From: an uncultured Clostridia bacterium
GTDB lineage: Bacteria > Bacillota_A > Clostridia > Oscillospirales > Oscillospiraceae
Length of the DNA: 8,022 nt
Assembly: GCA_946408145.1 (NCBI GenBank)
Contig: CAMJQX010000067.1
Coordinates: forward strand, 1-8,022
Direction of reading: 5' to 3'
The translations under genes and the position numbers were made by a program. Below, one piece after another: positions 5,881-8,022 of this stretch. Every line of letters starts with the position of its first letter. The stretch's first letter is position 1. Under the pieces are notes generated by a model, which was not told the origin of the DNA, made no database searches, and worked only from the letters and a program-made list of their open reading frames with translations.

Positions 5881-7104
5881 TCAGGGGCGGACGCCGCCGT
5901 TATCGAAGAAATCCTGCACGGCCAGAAGGCTGGCAGCCTTGTCCTCCAGGCAGAGGTTATAGCGGCTCTTTTCGATGGCGGCCGTGTGGCGCGTGTCGAC
6001 CCCCTCGCGCATTTCGCTCAGAAGGCGGAAGAGATAATAGGAGTTTTCGAACATGCGTCCGTAGAGCACGATCTTCCCCGGGTCGAGCAGATAGATAACG
6101 GATTTGAGCGCGGCGCCCAGCGCGGTGACGGCCCGATCCACGATCGCGGAGGCGCCCTGATCGCCGCCGAGCGCGGCGTTCAGCACGTCGTCGATATCCG
6201 GCGCCGCCGGGCTTTTCTCCCGGCATAGCTTCCAGAGCACGGGCGTCTCCTCCTCCGAGAGGATCGCGAGCGCGTCCTCGACGATGGCGGCGGGAGAGGC
6301 GATGGTCTCGAGACAGCCGCTCTTGCCGCAGGAACAAGGTTTCCCGCCGCGCGGGATGACGGGGATGTGCCCGATCTCGGCGCACTGCTCGGTCACGCCG
6401 TGCCAGATCTTCCCGTCGATCGCGAGGGACGCGCCGATACCGTACTCACAGCGCAGGAAGAATTGACAGCCCTCGGCCCGGTCGCGCGCGAGGAACATCT
6501 GCGCGGCAAAGAGCGCGCGCACATTGTTCGCCATCACCGCGTGAAAGCCCGTGAGCTCCTCAAAGCGCCGGCAGAGCGGATAATTGGTCTCCGCGAGCGC
6601 GCCGAAGCTGTTGGCGACCATGCTGCCGTCGGCAGAGCAGATGCCGCGCACCGCGATGCCGAGGCCGATGACGCTCTCACGCGCGATCCGATGCTCCGCA
6701 GTGAGCGCGAGCAGGCGCTCCGAGAGCATGGCGACGGTCTCCTCCGCGGGCGCCTTCGGCGCGAGCGCGTATTCCTCGGAAAAGATCACCGTGCCGTCGA
6801 GCCAGACGGCGGAGACGATGGCCTGCCGGAGGTTTATGAGCACGCCGAGCGCGGCGCCGAAGCGGGGGTTTAGCTCCAGCAGGATCTCGCGGCGGCCGGC
6901 ACTGCCGCTGGGGACGGCGCTGCCCTCAAGCAGCAGGCCCTCGCCGAGCATCTCGCCGACGATCTTTGTGATCGCCGCCGGGGTCAATCCGAGGATCTCG
7001 GCCAGCCGTTTGCGGGAGAGGCTTCCTTCCTCGTGCAGAATACGCAGCGCGGCGCTTCGGTTGTTGCGCTTGACGCCCATCATGTTGTCACCCGTAAAGG
7101 GCAT
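5881..7104 (-). CDS. ROK-family transcriptional regulator (NagC/XylR type)
   Basis: A 407-residue protein with an N-terminal winged helix-turn-helix (about 17-62, including SRKRLAEILGLTPAAITKIV) and a C-terminal sugar-kinase-like ROK domain (about 82-400). The ROK signature is clear: EIGH at 243-246, then the zinc-site pattern CSCGKSGCLE with Cys257, Cys259 and Cys264, and His246 as the fourth ligand. The DxGGT phosphate-binding motif of ROK kinases is absent near residue 88, and the usual catalytic Asp of the ND motif is Asn (NNV at 193-195), so kinase activity is unlikely. Family members repress or activate sugar and amino-sugar genes in response to a bound sugar. The ATG at 7104 is supported by AAGGATGTG (7112-7120) 7 nt upstream; ATGs at 7083 and 7080 are alternatives. 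It lies 29 nt after the DMT transporter gene with no promoter visible between, so they are probably cotranscribed. The effector is unknown. Confidence 0.92.
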   Translation of the reverse strand: MPFTGDNMMGVKRNNRSAALRILHEEGSLSRKRLAEILGLTPAAITKIVGEMLGEGLLLEGSAVPSGSAGRREILLELNPRFGAALGVLINLRQAIVSAVWLDGTVIFSEEYALAPKAPAEETVAMLSERLLALTAEHRIARESVIGLGIAVRGICSADGSMVANSFGALAETNYPLCRRFEELTGFHAVMANNVRALFAAQMFLARDRAEGCQFFLRCEYGIGASLAIDGKIWHGVTEQCAEIGHIPVIPRGGKPCSCGKSGCLETIASPAAIVEDALAILSEEETPVLWKLCREKSPAAPDIDDVLNAALGGDQGASAIVDRAVTALGAALKSVIYLLDPGKIVLYGRMFENSYYLFRLLSEMREGVDTRHTAAIEKSRYNLCLEDKAASLLAVQDFFDNGGVRP

Positions 7105-7111
7105 GGTCTCT

Positions 7112-7120
7112 CACATCCTT
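7112..7120 (-). promoter_or_regulatory. Ribosome binding site for the ROK gene
   Basis: AAGGATGTG on the minus strand, 7 nt before ATG 7104, supports the longer of the possible starts. It lies inside the 29-nt gap after the transporter stop codon. Confidence 0.6.
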
Positions 7121-7133
7121 TTGCGAAACGAAT

Positions 7134-8022
7134 TCAGCTTCGCCCGGGCCGGCCCTCATGGTTGATGCGGCCGCGCTGAAGGATCACGGCCGCGCCGGCG
7201 AGCACGACCAGGATGCCGAGCATCTTCTTCGCGGTCAGCGACTCGTTGAGGAAGAAGATGCCGATAAAGCAGCTCAGCACAGGCATCAGCAGCAGGTAGA
7301 GCTTGACGAGCCAGACCTCAAAATGCTTGAGGTTTCGGTAATAGAAGAAGTAGATCCCCGTCTGGGCGAGACCGCCGAGGGCGATCAAGGCCCAAAAGGC
7401 CGGAGAAAAGTCCATGGCTGCGGGGCGGATCTGCCCCGCGGCGGCGGCCGTGCTGCCGAAGAGCAGCAGCACGACGAAATTGTTGTAGTAGGAGATCATG
7501 TCCGCGTCCTCGTGGTACTTCTCCTGCGCAGCCTTGATGATGAAGGCGTTGGCCGTGACACAGGCGGCGCTGAGCAGGAAGAAGAGATCCGTCGGATGCA
7601 GCTCCATCCCGCCGAAGTCCACGCCCAGTACCAGCAGCACGCCCGCGAGCATCACGAGCGTCCCGAGCCAGTCGGAGACATAGAGTTTTTTATGGCAGAG
7701 GATCACGGTGACGAGGTTGACCATCAGCACGTCGGTCTTGAGCAGGGCGGTGCCGGTGCTGAGGCTGCCGCCGGCATAGCCGAGATTGGCGAAGAGATCC
7801 AGCAGAAAGCCGAAGACGCCGATCGTGACGAGGATCAGCACGGCCTTGCCCTGATGGAACAGGCGGGAGAAGCTTCCGTCAAGCAGCAGCTGCAGCGTCA
7901 GGAAGACCAGCGCCGCCGTGCGCAGCAGAAAGCCCGCGAGCAGGGCCGAGCCCGTGGCGTCCACGACGATCTTGCTGACCGCGTAGTAGATCGACCAGGA
8001 CACGACCATGCCGACGACCATC
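7134..8022 (-). CDS. EamA/DMT-superfamily membrane transporter, 5' end outside window
   Basis: At least 295 residues of a very hydrophobic protein with about ten membrane segments, arranged as two repeated EamA halves (about 1-130 and 140-285). The end of the second half, FFLNESLTAKKMLGILVVLA, carries the conserved Glu and Leu/Gly pattern of the family; the end of the first half (KLYVSDWLGTLVMLAGVLLV) is its counterpart. The first visible Met (8021) falls inside what should be the first membrane helix (VVSWSIYYAVSK follows at once), so the true start is probably some residues upstream of the window. DMT proteins export or import small metabolites such as amino acids, nucleotides or sugars; nothing here fixes the substrate. 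Stop TGA is at 7136-7134, and the ROK regulator follows after 29 nt. Confidence 0.88.
   Translation of the reverse strand, partial: MVVGMVVSWSIYYAVSKIVVDATGSALLAGFLLRTAALVFLTLQLLLDGSFSRLFHQGKAVLILVTIGVFGFLLDLFANLGYAGGSLSTGTALLKTDVLMVNLVTVILCHKKLYVSDWLGTLVMLAGVLLVLGVDFGGMELHPTDLFFLLSAACVTANAFIIKAAQEKYHEDADMISYYNNFVVLLLFGSTAAAAGQIRPAAMDFSPAFWALIALGGLAQTGIYFFYYRNLKHFEVWLVKLYLLLMPVLSCFIGIFFLNESLTAKKMLGILVVLAGAAVILQRGRINHEGRPGRS

Overview
All seven protein-coding genes in this window lie on the minus strand, so transcription runs from high to low coordinates. Strong AAGGAGG-type ribosome binding sites, sigma-A-like promoters with 17-nt spacers, high GC (roughly 60% or more by eye) and the gene families together suggest a high-GC member of the Firmicutes/Clostridia, perhaps Oscillospiraceae-like. 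The organism assignment is inference. I see no rRNA, tRNA, CRISPR array, insertion sequence or integrase. Coding density is high, and the longest stretch without a gene is about 220 bases (444-663).

Layout in transcriptional order. (1) 8022-5881: the end of an EamA/DMT-type membrane transporter (7134, truncated by the window edge), then, 29 nt later, a ROK-family transcriptional regulator (7104-5881). The pair looks like one operon ending in a long GC-rich hairpin at 5822-5863. (2) 5792-3864: a single-gene unit for a 612-residue ABC exporter half-transporter (membrane domain plus ATPase), with its own promoter (TTGACG-17-TAAAAT) and a structured leader that may occlude its ribosome binding site. 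(3) 3811-617: a tightly coupled three-gene operon of YtrA type: a short GntR-family repressor, an ABC ATPase (8-nt overlap) and a large ABC permease (26-nt overlap) with an approximately 250-residue extracytoplasmic C-terminal domain. Its promoter is merged with the hairpin that ends the exporter gene, and a 27-bp inverted repeat that is probably the repressor's operator starts directly after the -10 box. A hairpin at 617-643 ends this operon. (4) 509-1: a strong promoter and the first 147 codons of a YchF/Obg-type P-loop ATPase that runs off the window and is divergent in its switch regions.

The likely biology is ordinary bacterial housekeeping and envelope transport: an inducible GntR-controlled ABC system, possibly for envelope or antimicrobial stress as in Bacillus ytr-type operons, next to a constitutive-looking exporter and a metabolite transporter/regulator pair. 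I do not see a clear new defence or mobile system. The points most worth checking are the fused terminator/promoter/operator at 3750-3811, the unusual YchF paralogue, the permease's extracytoplasmic domain, and the exporter leader.
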